The notes: generated by a model not told the origin, from the sequence alone. A DNA stretch of 64,000 nucleotides from Arctopsyche grandis (GCF_051622035.1 NC_135362.1:19871001-19935000), one strand, 5' to 3'. Positions 24,267 to 36,654 are shown, counted from the first letter of the stretch. Translations and numbers: made by a program.

Positions 24267-24638
24267 AAAATGAGAGTGTAAAAAATGAAAATGAAAAAAA
24301 ATATATAAACACAAGAAAACAAATAAATTTAACGATTTTATTTTTAATGTAATTTAAATTCAGGATTTTTATAAAGAAATGGTTGAATTTAAATTTATTA
24401 GTGGATTTATTTAAACATAATTGGCGACTCTAGTTGACACATAAGTCATAAAGAAAATAATCGAAAGGAATCGGAGTTGGTTGATTTTTTACGACTCCTA
24501 CTCCACAGCCCTGATTTTCACCAACGAGGCTGAATCGTTATTTTTAACATGTATTCTGTATTTGATTGTACAATATTTTCGTTATTTGCTGCATTAATTA
24601 AGTTTTATGAAAACTTTACGGAATAGTTGTAATGTAAC

Positions 24639-24806
24639 CAGTGGACGCTCACGCTTAGGAGCTACGGCACTGCAGTACCCTCACAAAAATTACAAAAAAA
24701 TTGCACTCACAACTTGCATTTTTGCAAATTGTGAGAAATTTTTATTTTAATTTTTTCGTAATTTTTCTGGGGCTGTAGCGGCGCAGCTCCTATGTCCAAG
24801 ACACTG
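24639..24806. mobile_element. 168-bp hAT-like MITE
   Basis: The left end CAGTGGACGC, continuing through TTAGGAGCTACGGCACTG, mirrors the right end read inward, CAGTGTCTTGGACATAGGAG then CTGCGCCGCTAC. The flanking octamers AATGTAAC (24631-24638) and AATATGAC (24807-24814) agree at 6 of 8 positions, suggesting a decayed 8-bp duplication. The interior holds a further AAATTTTT-type inverted pair and no frame. Confidence 0.75.
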
Positions 24807-24814
24807 AATATGAC

Positions 24815-26060
24815 AAACTAAATATCAAAAAACATATAATTCATATATACGTAGTTCGATTACAAATAAATACATATATTAGGATTACCATGAGTGCTAT
24901 TTTCTTTGGAAATGTCCTATATTCGAGACCTTACATTTACGTTCTGAATAATTCGAAAAATTTCGGACTTTACATGACTTTATCTACATACATACATATG
25001 TATGTATGTACTTACATAGTAACAATAGATGACGTTTTGTGTTCTTAGAAAATTCAAGCACGAAATTTTGACTTGGATTTTTTTTATTATTCTGTTGATA
25101 ATATAAGAAATAAATAAAGATTTTATAAGAAAAAAATTATTTTGTATAAAATATTAAATGCAAAATTTTTATATCGAACTTGTGACCCATAAATGCGTGT
25201 TAAGTACATATTTACATCTAAACAATTAATTGGAAAAGCTTATGTAAAAATAATATGTTATTGATAATTTTGATTGCCTCTTTTTTTACACTGTAAATAC
25301 TATAAATAAAGTGTTAAAAATAAGTAGTCTAAATTTCTTTGGAGTATTTTTTTTTAATATTAACCATACTAGGTATTATCAAATAACACAATATACATGT
25401 GTATACATAAATACAACGAGAACAGACAAAAATAAACGAAGATATATTCTGCAATCAGTTTTCACTTATTATAAAACAAATTAAAATACTCAAAATCAAA
25501 CGAGAAACCACTATGTGTTTCAAACGTCAAGTTGTGCTTTTTCACAGACGTCGGCACGAATTGGTTTAAAATCTAATAGAACACAAAACAAACGCACAGT
25601 ACAGATTGTATGCAGTTTGCTCAAACAATATTCGATTTCCTTTTTTTTATTTGCCTCTACTTTGACGTTCGTCAATTTTCGCGACAGAAACGAATGTGTG
25701 TGCAATATTTTAAGCGGATTTCCGATACAAACACTAGTGTGTGTGTGTGTGTGTCGATCGCATGTACGCGAAATTCGAATAAACCGTTTTTCCCGCTGCC
25801 GCCGTGGGCTATGTAAAGGCAAACCCCATATTTTACGATACGTCATATAAATACTGACGATCCTGACGAGCACGGTTTGTGATTTTAGCGGCTGTTTGCA
25901 TTGGACATTCGGCCCCGAAATATTGAACTATCATTTGTATGATATTGAACACACACACACACACCCATACGTATAATGCATACATATACATATGTATGTA
26001 TGTACGAATATTTATTGCAGCTTATAGCATCTCTTGAAACTCATCCTGGATAATTTCGTA
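24815..26060. other. No gene; repeat fragment and unique DNA
   Basis: A fragment of the (GT)n-family terminus lies at about 25009-25080 (AGTAACAATAGATGACGTTT, then AAATTTTGACTTGGAT). Between 25510 and 25880 composition is more balanced, with frames of about 111-117 codons open on both strands. Mutual openness on opposite strands and lack of motifs argue against coding. Short GT and CA runs occur at 25737-25755 and 25950-25964. Confidence 0.5.
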
Positions 26061-26067
26061 TGTAATC

Positions 26068-26112
26068 ATTTAGATCAAATACATGCGTGGTGCATATGTA
26101 TTTGATCTAAAT
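26068..26112. repeat. 17-bp perfect hairpin
   Basis: ATTTAGATCAAATACAT and its exact reverse complement are separated by 11 nt (GCGTGGTGCAT), with extra ATGC/GCAT pairing possible inside. No coding or transposon context was found. Confidence 0.8.
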
Positions 26113-26339
26113 ATTCTAATTTGATATTCGGTAAGACGTCACCTAGTTCCCTGGTATTCTATGCGTGCACACGTAAGCGAGGCTGTGCGATAGAAACACG
26201 GAGATTTCCACTGCACGTCACCAATATGTATGTATATACATATAAATACACGTATGCATATAAATATGTATATACAGGTATACATTCGAGAAACCGCATC
26301 AAAGTTTGGAGGGTACTGTATATATGTTATTTTTTTCAT

Positions 26340-26443
26340 TTATTCAATGATTATTACTTTTTGGAATTGGTCAAGAAGGCGCACTGGGCTTACCTGTTAG
26401 ACTTTCCTGGTATATATGTTTAAATAAAATAAAATAAAATATG
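26340..26443 (+). mobile_element. SINE 3' tail fragment
   Basis: Contains TTTCCTGGTATATATGT followed by (AAATA)n, matching the tail of the SINE at 19021-19497 (TTCCTGGTATATATATC, then an A/T-rich tail). The head and core are missing. Confidence 0.6.
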
Positions 26444-26460
26444 CAAATATCAAAAACACG

Positions 26461-26765
26461 AATGTCAAATTTTTATTTTTATTTCTAACGAACATGTACA
26501 TTCGCCTTCACAGATCGCTTCAAAGCGACGAGTTTATTAATACAGATTCAATACAATACAGTAAAACAATCAATACAAGCATTTTATACAATGCGAATTC
26601 ATACAAACATCATCCACAGTGAATTCATACAAACATCATCCATTTATGGATAATTTTTTGCAACATTTTTATTACAGAAATAACTTGAGATTTGCAAGAG
26701 AGATTGGAAAGGAGATGTCAATTTACAAGAGCCCGTTCAATGAAACGGTTTCTGTAAATTCTGTA
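26461..26765 (-). mobile_element. SINE, 3' half, with internal duplication
   Basis: On the minus strand the core-end string AACCGTTTCATTGAACGG begins it and an AAATAAAAATAAAAATTTG tail ends it. Between them a TGGATGATGTTTGTATGAAT unit is present twice, about 24 bp apart (plus coordinates near 26603 and 26628). Part of the same family as 36655-36945. Head absent. Confidence 0.6.
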
Positions 26766-28143
26766 CACGAAATCCTATTATTATGATCATATATAATACA
26801 AAAATACCATATATGTATGTTACCAAATACCTAATGAAATAAATACATTTGATTATTTCTGAAATACGCTGTGAAACTTAATCTAACCCTAACTTAAACT
26901 ATGTAAGTTCTGAAGTCTTGGAAATGGTATAGCATTTTGAAATTCACCCTTGCACACTTAATCACTTTTTGAAGTTTTAAATAAAAGATTCCAATGTATT
27001 TCACCAGTATTGATGTATTTGAAATTTAGGCATTGCATGCCAAAATGTTGCACGACACTCAATGAACTCAAAAAAATATGGAGCGTTGTATGATGAGTAT
27101 AATAAGAGAGACTGGAAATTAAACACGGACGACGATAGAGGTCGATATAGTGGAACGAGCGAAGAGATTGAAATGGCAATTTTTCTAACTAGAGGCAAGA
27201 TGAAAGGTTCGTTTTCGAATGGTACCCAATATATTTTATAATATGACACAATTTTTGTGGAAGATGTGTGGACGAAAAATGATCATATGTGGACTTACAT
27301 ATGTACATATGTAGGTGGATGAGTATTGGAGTTTTTTTTGCGATCATGATATACGAAGTATCGAAGCATTGTGTTTGAGAGAAATTTCGACCATAACATT
27401 TCAATTTTATGAATCTTGATAAGTGAGTTCCGGAATGAAAATTTCTTTGAAATTTTCTTCAGGGGAAACAAACTTTCATTGATCAAGCTTATTTTTTTTC
27501 ATCTTATACTGTGTTATGTACGTACATACATATGTGTTTAGGTACCGACAATGTAAAAGAGGGAGAGGCGATCGATTGATCGAGGTCGGTTCGCTCGACA
27601 CTTTCGGCATTATATGGCGATGTTTGGTTATGGTCAGCGTGAGGGTGGGCTTGTGGTTATGCCAGGGGTGGTTTGTCCCGGGGTGGCCAGCGGTGATTGT
27701 AGGTGCAGTTTGTATTCGCGGTGGCGGGATTGAATTCACCCGTAGGATATGAGATGGACGAGCCGAGCCGGCCACCCCTCCCTCACCACGGAAAACACAG
27801 AACCGCATTGGACGCTCTCGACCTCGGCGATAGAGCGAGCCGGAAACTGATTTTACCCGTTCGGGACCGGAAGTTCAATTTTTCTAATTCAATTAGCCTC
27901 GATGTCCCTTTTAAATTATATTGCATATACGGTACCATGCGAATATGCAAACAAATACATACATACACACCTGTATCCCGGCCTTGGTACATAGCAAACG
28001 TATTAAGCCTCATGTAATTTATTTGTATTATTACTAGTCTCTTATTAGCTCGTTTTCAATTATTTCGTCTGACAAAATTTGGGTTCTTATCCGATCGTTT
28101 TCAAACTTTTCCATTTTGCTCGATTTGGTCATCAATATACACA
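26766..28143. other. No gene; unique DNA
   Basis: AT-rich until about 27500, then a more balanced stretch (27540-27960) with overlapping frames on both strands that lack motifs. No RNA gene or repeat end was recognised. The balanced part could be regulatory DNA; that is a guess from composition. Confidence 0.45.
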
Positions 28144-29375
28144 GTGGCGGACTGGCCATACAAGCGTACATGCCCGTTGGCATGTGGGCCCCACTATCCG
28201 TTAGAAAATATGGGCCATCAGTAAAATTAAATAACTTTTTAACTTTTTCACGTGTGTAAAAATTTATAGGATATTGCACATTGGGACTTTAAGTTTGGGT
28301 ATTTCAACAAAACAAATTTCTTACACAAACAACTAATACCTGCTTTAACAGCCCAAGGATCGGTTAACTTTTTTTATTAGGCTCGAAATGTAAGTTTCAA
28401 TATTTGCGTGGGCCCTTTTACCGGGCCCATTTCCAACATCAAGATTATGCATATACCAATACCTATGTAACAACTACCTACTGAAATAAAAATGGGAATA
28501 AACAAATTTTCGTGAATAATATAAACTGAATTGCTTAAAACAATTTTGATAGGACGATTCATCATCAACTAGCGATTTAAATTTACTTCATACGTACTTT
28601 CAAAATAACATTTGATTATACTTCGACGATATAGTAAGATTTAAATACACAATTTTAAACAGTTTCCGAATATAAAATCTATTCCTAATCTAGACACATC
28701 CATGTATATAGAAACATAGGATAGGGGCCCCCTCCCCAAAATCCTGATTTTCGATTAACATTAATTGTAAATATTATGCATTTTTTGTTTTCAGGGACGT
28801 TATTTGGGGGGGCACTCGCCCCCTAAATGAAGGAATAGTGTAAATTTAGAAAATATTATGAATTTAATGATTAATGAGATACTATGGATCTATGAATGCT
28901 GCGTTTATTTCTTATGTATGTTACTTTTGGGTAACTAATAAAATAATGGCTGCTATGTGCTTTGAAAAAAAAAGATTTTACTATTTTGAAGCAAGTATAT
29001 TTTGGTTTTTAAGTGGTATGCCTTGGGTAACATTCTTATAAATTGTTCATCCCATGGAGCGAATCGTTGGAAAGGTCCCCTTTACTTTATTTTGTCTCAA
29101 AAACAGATAAGTATCGTTTATTTTTCCGAAAGTTCGTATATTTTTTGATATAGTGATACATTTCGATGGTCAATTTTTGTTAACCATGTGAAGATTTTTG
29201 GAAAAAAATTTTCGCCTGCGGCGCCTTTTTGGTTTTTACCTAATATTTTTTTATAATTATTTTTTTCATATTTTATATTTTCCATTTTTATTCCGATATA
29301 AAAAAGATTTTTTGAAAAAAAATTCAATTTGACCAATCTTTGCCTGCCCCCCCCAAGAAAATAATATAACACCGA
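28144..29375. mobile_element. Cluster of hAT-like transposon ends
   Basis: Three end-like strings occur. CAGTGGCGGACTGGCCATAC (28144) leads into CATGTGGGCCCC. CAGGATTTTGGGGAGGGGGC, read from the minus strand, ends near 28749. CAGGGACGTTATTTGGGGGG at 28794 has a partly mirrored GCCCCCCCCAAG near 29346-29357. CAG-starting, G-rich ends are typical of hAT elements, but the ends do not pair cleanly and no target duplication was found. Two or three truncated elements are likely. No transposase frame. Confidence 0.45.
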
Positions 29376-29401
29376 AGTAATCGATGGAAATTTATTTTTA
29401 T

Positions 29402-29452
29402 ATTTTATGTATCTTCTATAATCGCGCAGAGATTATAGAAGATACATAAAAT
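29402..29452. repeat. Perfect 22-bp hairpin
   Basis: Arms at 29402-29423 and 29431-29452 (core TTTATGTATCTTCTATAATC) are exact reverse complements around a 7-nt loop, GCGCAGA. The symmetry is far beyond chance at this spacing. It may be a MITE centre or a transcribed hairpin. No flanking transposon ends were identified. Confidence 0.85.
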
Positions 29453-30587
29453 GAAAAGAGAACGACGAGCGTTCAGTTGGAAAATGAATAAGGTGATGCA
29501 ATTTAAATCAGAAAACTAAATATGAAACAATTTCATATTTTAGTTATTTTAAAATAATTGGGTTGAAAAAATTGCATGAAGCGAATTTTTCTTTCAAATA
29601 AAACTATTTATGCATCAGTCAGTGGACGGACCAAACGGGAAATATCAAACAATTTTTCAAAAACGACGGGACGAACGCAAAAAAACAGTACTGTCCCGGA
29701 AAAACGTCGTATTGCCTTGTTTATTGAATAACTTTTTTATTGATTTAATTATGTTACAGGTTTCAAAATTCTAAAATTAAATTATGCGTTGCATTCGCTT
29801 TTAAAATTACAACACTGGACATGTTTTTTAAGCATAAAAAATGCATAACCGCTGAGAAGAAATTCGAACCCAGGGGAAAATTTAATTTTGTGACGAAAAA
29901 AAGCGATTAAAAAATAAAATAACTGTTCATTTAATAAGAACATAATACATTTAATTTAATAAGAACACAATTTAATAATACATAAATACCTGACACTTTT
30001 TGCCAAATTTTGTCAACGAATTTGTCGCCGTTGGGCAAACGGAAATTCGCAAGCTTCGCCTATATCGCTTACCATTTCAATACAGGCCCTTAAAATTATC
30101 CGCACCTCGGTAATTTGAACAGTTCTCCCCCCCCCCCCCTTTTGTACATATGTATATATAAATGAAAAATTCTCATAATATATAGATAATATTGCTATTC
30201 TGTGTGTCTGAGATAACGCTCGCCGTACTATAATAGTCGTTTCGATTCGATATACATATGTACGTGACAGCTGCACCACTGCCAAAACGTATATACGAAT
30301 ATAATAACAAAAGAAAAAAAAACTTCTATGTATACTGATCGCTACTAATGTTTCCTCTAGGCTGATAATTTACCGCCATCTATAGAAAATTTATTTAATG
30401 AATTAATTAAGTAATTAATTTTTCTATCGGAGTTTTATATTGTTTACATGTAGGTGGGTAATTTTTACCATTTAAAACAATTAAATATACATATTAAATT
30501 ATATTAAATATATGTAAAAGGTATGTATTTGAAAAAAAATTATTTTAATATTTTTTTATTAAAAAACTTAATATGCCAACACCTATG

Positions 30588-30616
30588 CGATGATATGTTA
30601 TCGGGTACAACACTAG
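30588..30616 (+). mobile_element. Helitron 3' terminus
   Basis: A 16-nt palindromic stem (CGATGATATGTTATCG, pairing throughout with two G-T pairs) is followed by GGTACAACACTAG and then a T. A hairpin 10-14 nt before CTRR, followed by T, is Helitron 3' anatomy. The ACAACACTAG string matches the Helitron ends at 59511 and 60375. The 5' end was not located. Confidence 0.65.
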
Positions 30617-32276
30617 TTTATTTAACGGCAACACAACCCAAATTATAAAACGTCTATACAAATATGTCCTTATTTACTCCCCTCCCGTAAGAAGATTCAA
30701 GGGAAGTTTTAATTTTTATCACAGACAGAGGTAGGAAGAAGGAGTGAAAGGAATTGAGCGGAGGGCCCAATTGGAAAATGAAAAAGGGTCTGATCGAACG
30801 TGTTGATGATTTGTAATTTAAATATGCAATCTGAACACGATTACATCGCGTTGAGTGGTGCGGAGGGTGAGGCTGGAAAAAGGATGGAGAGGAAAGGAGT
30901 GAGGTGGGAGGGGGGGGGGTGGTGCGAGAGTGGGTCGCAATAATTGAACGTCGCAATTAGAGTCGGTCGGGGTCGGACCCGTTGCGGGTCATTAACGACC
31001 CCGCGGTTCCGATAGTTGAATTAAACTTAATCGGGAGGCGCTGCGCCCCTGTCGTGCACCCTCCACCCCCGTTCGTCCCCCCCCCCTCCCCCATTGTATG
31101 CGCGCCCCCGCGTGATTAATTAAATGGTGCGGCCGTACAGAATTTCGATTAGCGGTCAACACACCGCGGCGGGGGGGGGGGCGACGAGGGGCTCCACCGC
31201 CGGGGGCTCAGCCCCTCCGATGGGGGCTGCGGTCCGTGTCCAGGCTGACCGCGGCCCCCCGGTTTACAACGCCCGCACACTGCTTTGATAAACTTCGTTG
31301 CGCTCGGCCGAGCACCTCGTCGAGCTTTCGATGAAATTGATCGTTGCCAGCCGGAAAATTGCCGGAAATCGACTACTTCGCTAAGATGAAAATGTCTCTC
31401 TATGTGCTGTTCATGTGTGTGTACATACGAGTAAAAATACGTGCATACATACATACATACATATAACTGTCGTATTTTCTTGAGAATTCGAATCACTGCG
31501 CGATTTTAACGATGTTCCACATAACGATCGTTTCTACAAATTTATTTTCAAGTAGCTCTTAAAGAAATGCACTGGAAAAAAATTCCCTCAAAAATATGTG
31601 ATAAAAAAATTGTCTCATTTAGAAAATTGTTTACACATTCATTAGGCAATATATGTACATTTATATAGTATTTGCATGGTAAGGAATGTGAAGACATGAT
31701 ACACGCAATATGTAGATCAGTTTTGGAAAGAAATTGTGTAGAAAAAAAAATATTTGCGAAATCACAATTATAATATGCTCAAAGTTTAATATATTTATCT
31801 ACTATTTTGTCAAACTTCTATTATTGATAAATGGTTTTAATAAAAACAATTTAGCGCTAATAAGCTCTATGTCAGAAAGTTGTTCATATTCTTCACTGAT
31901 ACATAGCCAAAAATTAATAACATTCTTTATTTCGAATTCAGTTTTTAAATGCATGCAATATGAAAGTTCAATCAAGTTCTCCTTTTCCTTGGTAGCTGTC
32001 CGAAAATGTTCATTATCAAAGAGGTTTGAAATCCAATTGTTTGCTACTTATGGTTTGGGGAAGCACTGCGTAAAAGACGATTTCCATTGGTAAAGGTATC
32101 GAACCTTTTTGAGGTTGGGAGCTACTTTTCAACTAAATTTTAATGGCGATCGACTTGTAATAAGAATTTTACAATTTGGGTTGCTTTTTTTTTCTACTTC
32201 TTAAAAGTTAATTTGTCATTTAAAAAGCCAAATATCAAAAAATTTTTTTTTAATTATTTTTATAAATATGTGAGCC
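30617..32276. other. No gene; strongly GC-rich island at about 30955-31400
   Basis: About 30955-31400 is one of the most GC-rich parts of the window, with long G and C runs (near 30910, 31080 and 31170) and a GGGGGCTCAGCCCC palindrome at about 31203. Open minus frames here (100 and 115 codons) are proline/arginine/serine-rich by composition and show no domain. After 31500 the DNA returns to AT-rich. The 119-codon frame at 31734-32093 has no recognised motif. Confidence 0.45.
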
Positions 32277-33092
32277 TTTGCCTTACGCCCCCTGAGCCTT
32301 TGACTTCTAGGGCTTCGCCCTCAGCGCCCCCTGAGCCTTTGCCCTCTAAGGGCTTCGCTCTCGGCGCCCCATGAGCCTTGGCCTTCTAGGGCTTCGCTCT
32401 CAGCGCCCCCTGAGCCTTTGCCTTCAAAGGATTCGCCCTCGACGCCCCATTTAGCCTTTGCCTTCTAGGGCTTCGCCCTCGGTGCCCCCTGAGCCTTTGC
32501 CTTATAGGGCTTCGTTCTCGGCGCCCCCTGAGCCTTTGGCTTCTAGGGCTTCGCCCTAGGCGCCCCTGAGCCTTTGCCTTCTAGGGCTTCGCTCTCGACG
32601 CCCCCTTTAGCCTTTCCTTTCTAGGGCTTTGCTCTTGGCGCCCCCTGAGCCTTTGTCTTATAGGGCTTCGTCCTCGTCGCCCCCTGTGCCTTTGGCTTCT
32701 TGGGCTTCGCCCTCGACGCCCCCTGAGCCTTTGCCTTCTAGGGCTTCGCTCTCGGCGCCCCCTGAGCCTTTGCCTTATAGGCATTTGCCGTCGGCGCCCC
32801 CTGAGCCTTTGCCTTCTAGGGCTTCGCTCTCGGCGCCCCCTGAGCCTTTGCTTTCTAAGCATTTGCCGTCGGCGCCCCCTGAGCCTTTGCCTTCTAGGGC
32901 TTCGCTCTCGGTGCCCCCTGAGCCTTTGCTTTCTAGGCATTTGCCGTCGGCGCCCCCTGAGCCTTTGCCTTCTAGGGCTTCGCTCTCGGCGCCCTCTGAG
33001 CCTTTGCCTTCTAGGGCCTCGCCCTCATCGCCCCCTATGCCTTTGGCTTCTTGGGCTTCGCTCTCGGCGCCCCCTGAGCCTTTGCCCTTTTA
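32277..33092. repeat. 39-bp minisatellite, about 21 units
   Basis: Tandem units built on CCCCCTGAGCCTTTGCCTTC followed by TAGGGCTTCGCTCTCGGCG. The 39-base period is 13 codons, so frames stay open on both strands (154 codons plus at 32629-33093, 119 codons minus at 32581-32940) as repetitive Pro/Ser/Ala or Arg/Gly-rich peptides. Outer units are more diverged. Between about 32740 and 32970 units alternate TAGGGCTTCGCTCTC and TAGGCATTTGCCGTC variants, a 78-bp higher-order period. I regard the frames as a consequence of the period, not a gene. Confidence 0.9.
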
Positions 33093-35699
33093 AAAATAAA
33101 TCGAATCCCACCCAACCAACCAGGATACATACAAAGTCTCTTTCCAAATTATATATTAGATATTGTAAATTTTATAAAGCTTATTAAAGTCAATAAACAT
33201 CTTGTTAAATTAATCCAATATTTTGTTTTAAAAGCCATCCTTGAAGATATATTACATTATAATCCCTTCTCACAATTAAAAATATACTTATTGTACCCAA
33301 AAAAAAGCCTAACAAAAATATATCCTTTCCAATTAGTTAATTAATTAACCATCTTAGTTAATTGTGAATCAGCAAATAGGAATCCAGAATAATTTTGAAT
33401 TTTCTTCTCCGAAACGCTTGTATTTTATGGAAATTATTATTATTTTCACAACTCACAATCTTAATTGAGAACTACAAAATTTTGCTTCGAGATCGACGGG
33501 TTGCTATTGAGGCTTTCGATATTGAAAAAATGGACAAAATTTTAACGTAATGTACTCAATGAACTCGACCTATGTACCCATATTTTTTTAATCAAAGTTT
33601 CTTTTTGTATTTGATTGATTTAAATAAAGTATCTTAAAATCTTTACAATGATTGTTTATTCTACATATATCATTATAAATTGTATCTCTATTGATTGTAC
33701 TTCTGTTGACATGTTTGTGTTTATTTCACCAAATTGTCTACAATACTATTATAAATACATTACTTTATAATATATAAAAAAAAAACACGGCATAAGCTAA
33801 ACAACTCTGTTATATACTAAAGAATACGCGAGTTTCATTAGGTCAAACGATATAAAGCGTATAAAATACGTCACTCATACTTTTATTTCATAGCGACGTA
33901 TGAAAATAAAACGTAAAGCATCCACTAAAAAGCTCACATAGCCGACATCGTTACCCCACTCTGATTATACTGACCGTAAAAGTGAAAATAATAAAATAAA
34001 ATAAATAAAAAATGGATATACAACGGCAGCCGCCGACGGGGGGTAGTTTTTCATCGTCACCGTCTCGAAATACAATAACAATATGACGATGTGGAAATGC
34101 GCCGAAATATTTTATACGCGAGTAATACGAAAGTTGTCGCATTACGAGAATTATAAAAGATGCGGTAAAATTTACCCGAAATTTTACCGATCTCCTTCAT
34201 CCGCCCCTCCGTCTTGCTTCGTTTTTTTTTTTTGGAATTATTGCAGGCGTTGGTTTTATGTTTTTTACCATTACGTGGCTATGGGGGCCCGCAACGAACA
34301 TTCGGTGTCGTAAACATTTTTATAACACTTTTGTATCCGGTATACACCTGTGGCCGATACACCTTTATTCTCACATCATTCTAAATAATAACGAATTCCT
34401 TCTCAGTTTACGTCCTCATCGCTTAATTCTTTTATTTATCTTAAAATGTCGCCGCTTTTTTACGGGGCGCGGGCTTTTACCGTTACGTGAAAATTATTTC
34501 TCGCCGCTTTTCCTTGACGGCGAACCTTCCAAATTTCCGTATCGTTTCCTTTTATTTTGATGGAAAAAAACAATTTAAACACCTATAAACCCGAAAAAAT
34601 TAAGGCTACGAATAAGTTGAAATCAACATAATAAACATAATATGGAAAACATTAATTCTAATATCAGACTAGCACTTAATATATACATATGTACATATGT
34701 ATGTATGTATATATATGTACATATAAAAAGTACCTGCTATAAAAAGGAAATAAAAAAACTTACATGCTTATATGCCATTTGAGCTCTGTAGTTGTAATAT
34801 GTATGTATTTTACAACCCTTTGCTGCATGCTGAAAAAGAAAATAAAAACATTAATTGAAGAAAATTATTATATTATAATAAAAATTTGTACCATACTAAA
34901 CGCATGATATCTCCATAGCATTTGGTTTAGCGCCTTTGCCTTCCTCAGTCACTGATTTGTTCATTTTTAACTATTTTAATCAATTTATTTTGTAATATTA
35001 CACTTGAAACGATTCAATTTCAATTTCGACACAAAAATAACTGTAAAAAAACGAAAATTCAGTTTTAAAATTGGTTAATAATTCGTATAAGTATAGTTTC
35101 AGTTTTTCATTCGGAAATTAATTTGTTGGATGTTTATATGTTAAAAGGATTAATCTATAAGTGATTGCAAAAGCTTTCAAACCACAGCTTTTGATGTGCA
35201 ATAGTTTTATTATATGTATGTATGTATATGCAAATGTATGGAGGAATGTATCATAAGAAAAGTTCTCACAAATGAGAGCATTCTTAATGATATATGTAAA
35301 ATATAAGAATTTACAAGATTCAAATCATTTCAACTAAAATAAATGTATATAATTACCATAAAACACACTCAATGAAGACATTCGAAAAACACAACGTATC
35401 GAATGAAACGTTTATGAACACTGAAGAAAAAAAAACAAATGAAATAAAAAAAAGATTCGTTCTACGATTTGTTTATTTAAATTTGAAATTTTATTTCATG
35501 TCAAACTGCATTGAAAAAGAAAAGCTTGATACTATTTCAATTGGAGTCGATTCTTCACAGCTTCAAACAGCGTATATCTTCCCGAACGAGAGCTTAATGT
35601 ATTTTCCACGGTACTCAGCTTTTATTTTGTACATTAATAAATTCTCTTCAGATAAATCCCGCTATTCTTTTAACAGGGTTAAATTTTCAAACGACACTG
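33093..35699. other. No gene seen
   Basis: AT-rich with TACATATGTACATATGTATG tracts at 34681-34720. Around 34080-34560 overlapping frames of 76 and 100 codons have no domain. The 117-codon frame at 35372-35725 (starting MKTFEKHNVSNE) is the longest single frame in the stretch; it is lysine- and asparagine-rich as expected of AT-rich DNA and unrecognised. Confidence 0.45.
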
Positions 35700-36420
35700 A
35701 TATAGTAGTATCTTGTCGGAGGTGAGCGCATCTCGTGCCTGAGTGCGATCTATTTTATGTGAGTCGGTGCGAAGTAAATGTGTTCAACACGTTTTCCATT
35801 TTTGCAAAAAACGAACACGAATGCACTAACTGCAATTACAGACTGAGAGCACCACGTGAGCACCGACTAACGGGCACGGCAAACTGTTTAAGTTTATTCA
35901 TTTGCCAGGCGTTTCCCGCGGCGATGTCGTTAAAAGCGTACCAAGTAAAGTACGTACCCGTAACGACAAACGACCTTTTTATTTATGTACTTTGCTGTGC
36001 GATTTTTCATGGGAAAATTTTCCAACTTGTCTAGTCGAATCTATTCGCTTTGTGAGACGTCTTTCACGACGAGAAATTTGATCGTTTTTTAAGTGAAACC
36101 TGATTAATTGACGAGGCGTTCGTTCGCTGTTAACGGTGTGAAATTCGTAACGTTTCCCCACTACTTTCGCCCGCCCGTAAACCCGGCTTTTCCTTGGAAT
36201 AACTAAGAAACGATTTCCCGTTCATTTCGCCTTCTCCACCCTTCTTCTTTCTCTCTCTCTCTCTCTCTCTCTCTTTCCTCCCTTGCGTCGTTCGTAGCGA
36301 GTTTCCCCGGCGGGGAAATTCATCAAGCCCGGGGGTGTTAGGGGTATCATAAAATTTCAATTTTGTGTAAGTTATCGTGTGATGGTTTACACGAACCGAC
36401 AGCACGGCGAATAATCAACA
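35700..36420. other. GC-richer unique island with (CT)n
   Basis: Composition is more balanced than the flanks. A (CT)n run lies at about 36251-36274, followed by CCCCGGCGGGGAAATTC. No motif-bearing frame. It resembles the other islands in this window that could hold regulatory DNA; no direct proof. Confidence 0.35.
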
Positions 36421-36654
36421 CGTGTGTTAACCAGAATGGTCGGTTTTCGTGCCTCGTTTTCCTTGCACGGGAATCGAGCCGGTATATACATACATACATA
36501 CATACATATGTATATATGTATGTGCATATAAAATTAATCTATATATTTTCACGCACACAAGCCTATTGGGAAGTTTCAATTTAAAAAAATCAAAATTTTA
36601 ATTAACTATTTGTCATATCAAAAATTAATGAAACGAGGAAACAAACAGAATCGG
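36421..36654. other. TACATA/TATGTA tract and AT-rich DNA
   Basis: A palindromic simple repeat (TACATACATACATACATATG, then TATATATGTATG) spans about 36485-36522. Nothing else recognised. Confidence 0.7.

Larger units (their letters stand above)
23643..24513. mobile_element. Non-autonomous hAT element with 8-bp target duplication, copy 2
   Basis: The right end read inward is CAGGGCTGTGGAGTAGGAGT, and the left end is CAGGGC...TGTGGAGTCGG with about 14 inserted bases. The flanks ATTTTCAA (23635-23642) and ATTTTCAC (24514-24521) agree at 7 of 8 positions, the 8-bp duplication expected of hAT insertions. Inside are a (CCGACT)10-type array (23687-23746) and a nested (GT)n-family repeat (24030-24266). 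No transposase is encoded. Confidence 0.85.

Noticed and set aside
25515..25873. Frames of 111 and 117 codons on opposite strands
   Set aside because: Simultaneous openness on both strands without a domain points to composition, not coding.
31734..32093. 119-codon frame
   Set aside because: Residue use is that of random AT-rich DNA and there is no recognisable domain.
32277..33092. CRISPR-like array
   Set aside because: The units are contiguous tandem repeats without unique spacers, in eukaryotic DNA.
32581..33093. Long frames on both strands (154 and 119 codons) as a repetitive protein gene
   Set aside because: They exist because the minisatellite period (39) is divisible by three. Both strands are open and no start context or flanking exon signal was seen.
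35372..35725. 117-codon frame as a novel small protein
   Set aside because: AT-driven composition, no motif, no supporting frame conservation visible. It could be tested with transcripts but is not supported by sequence.
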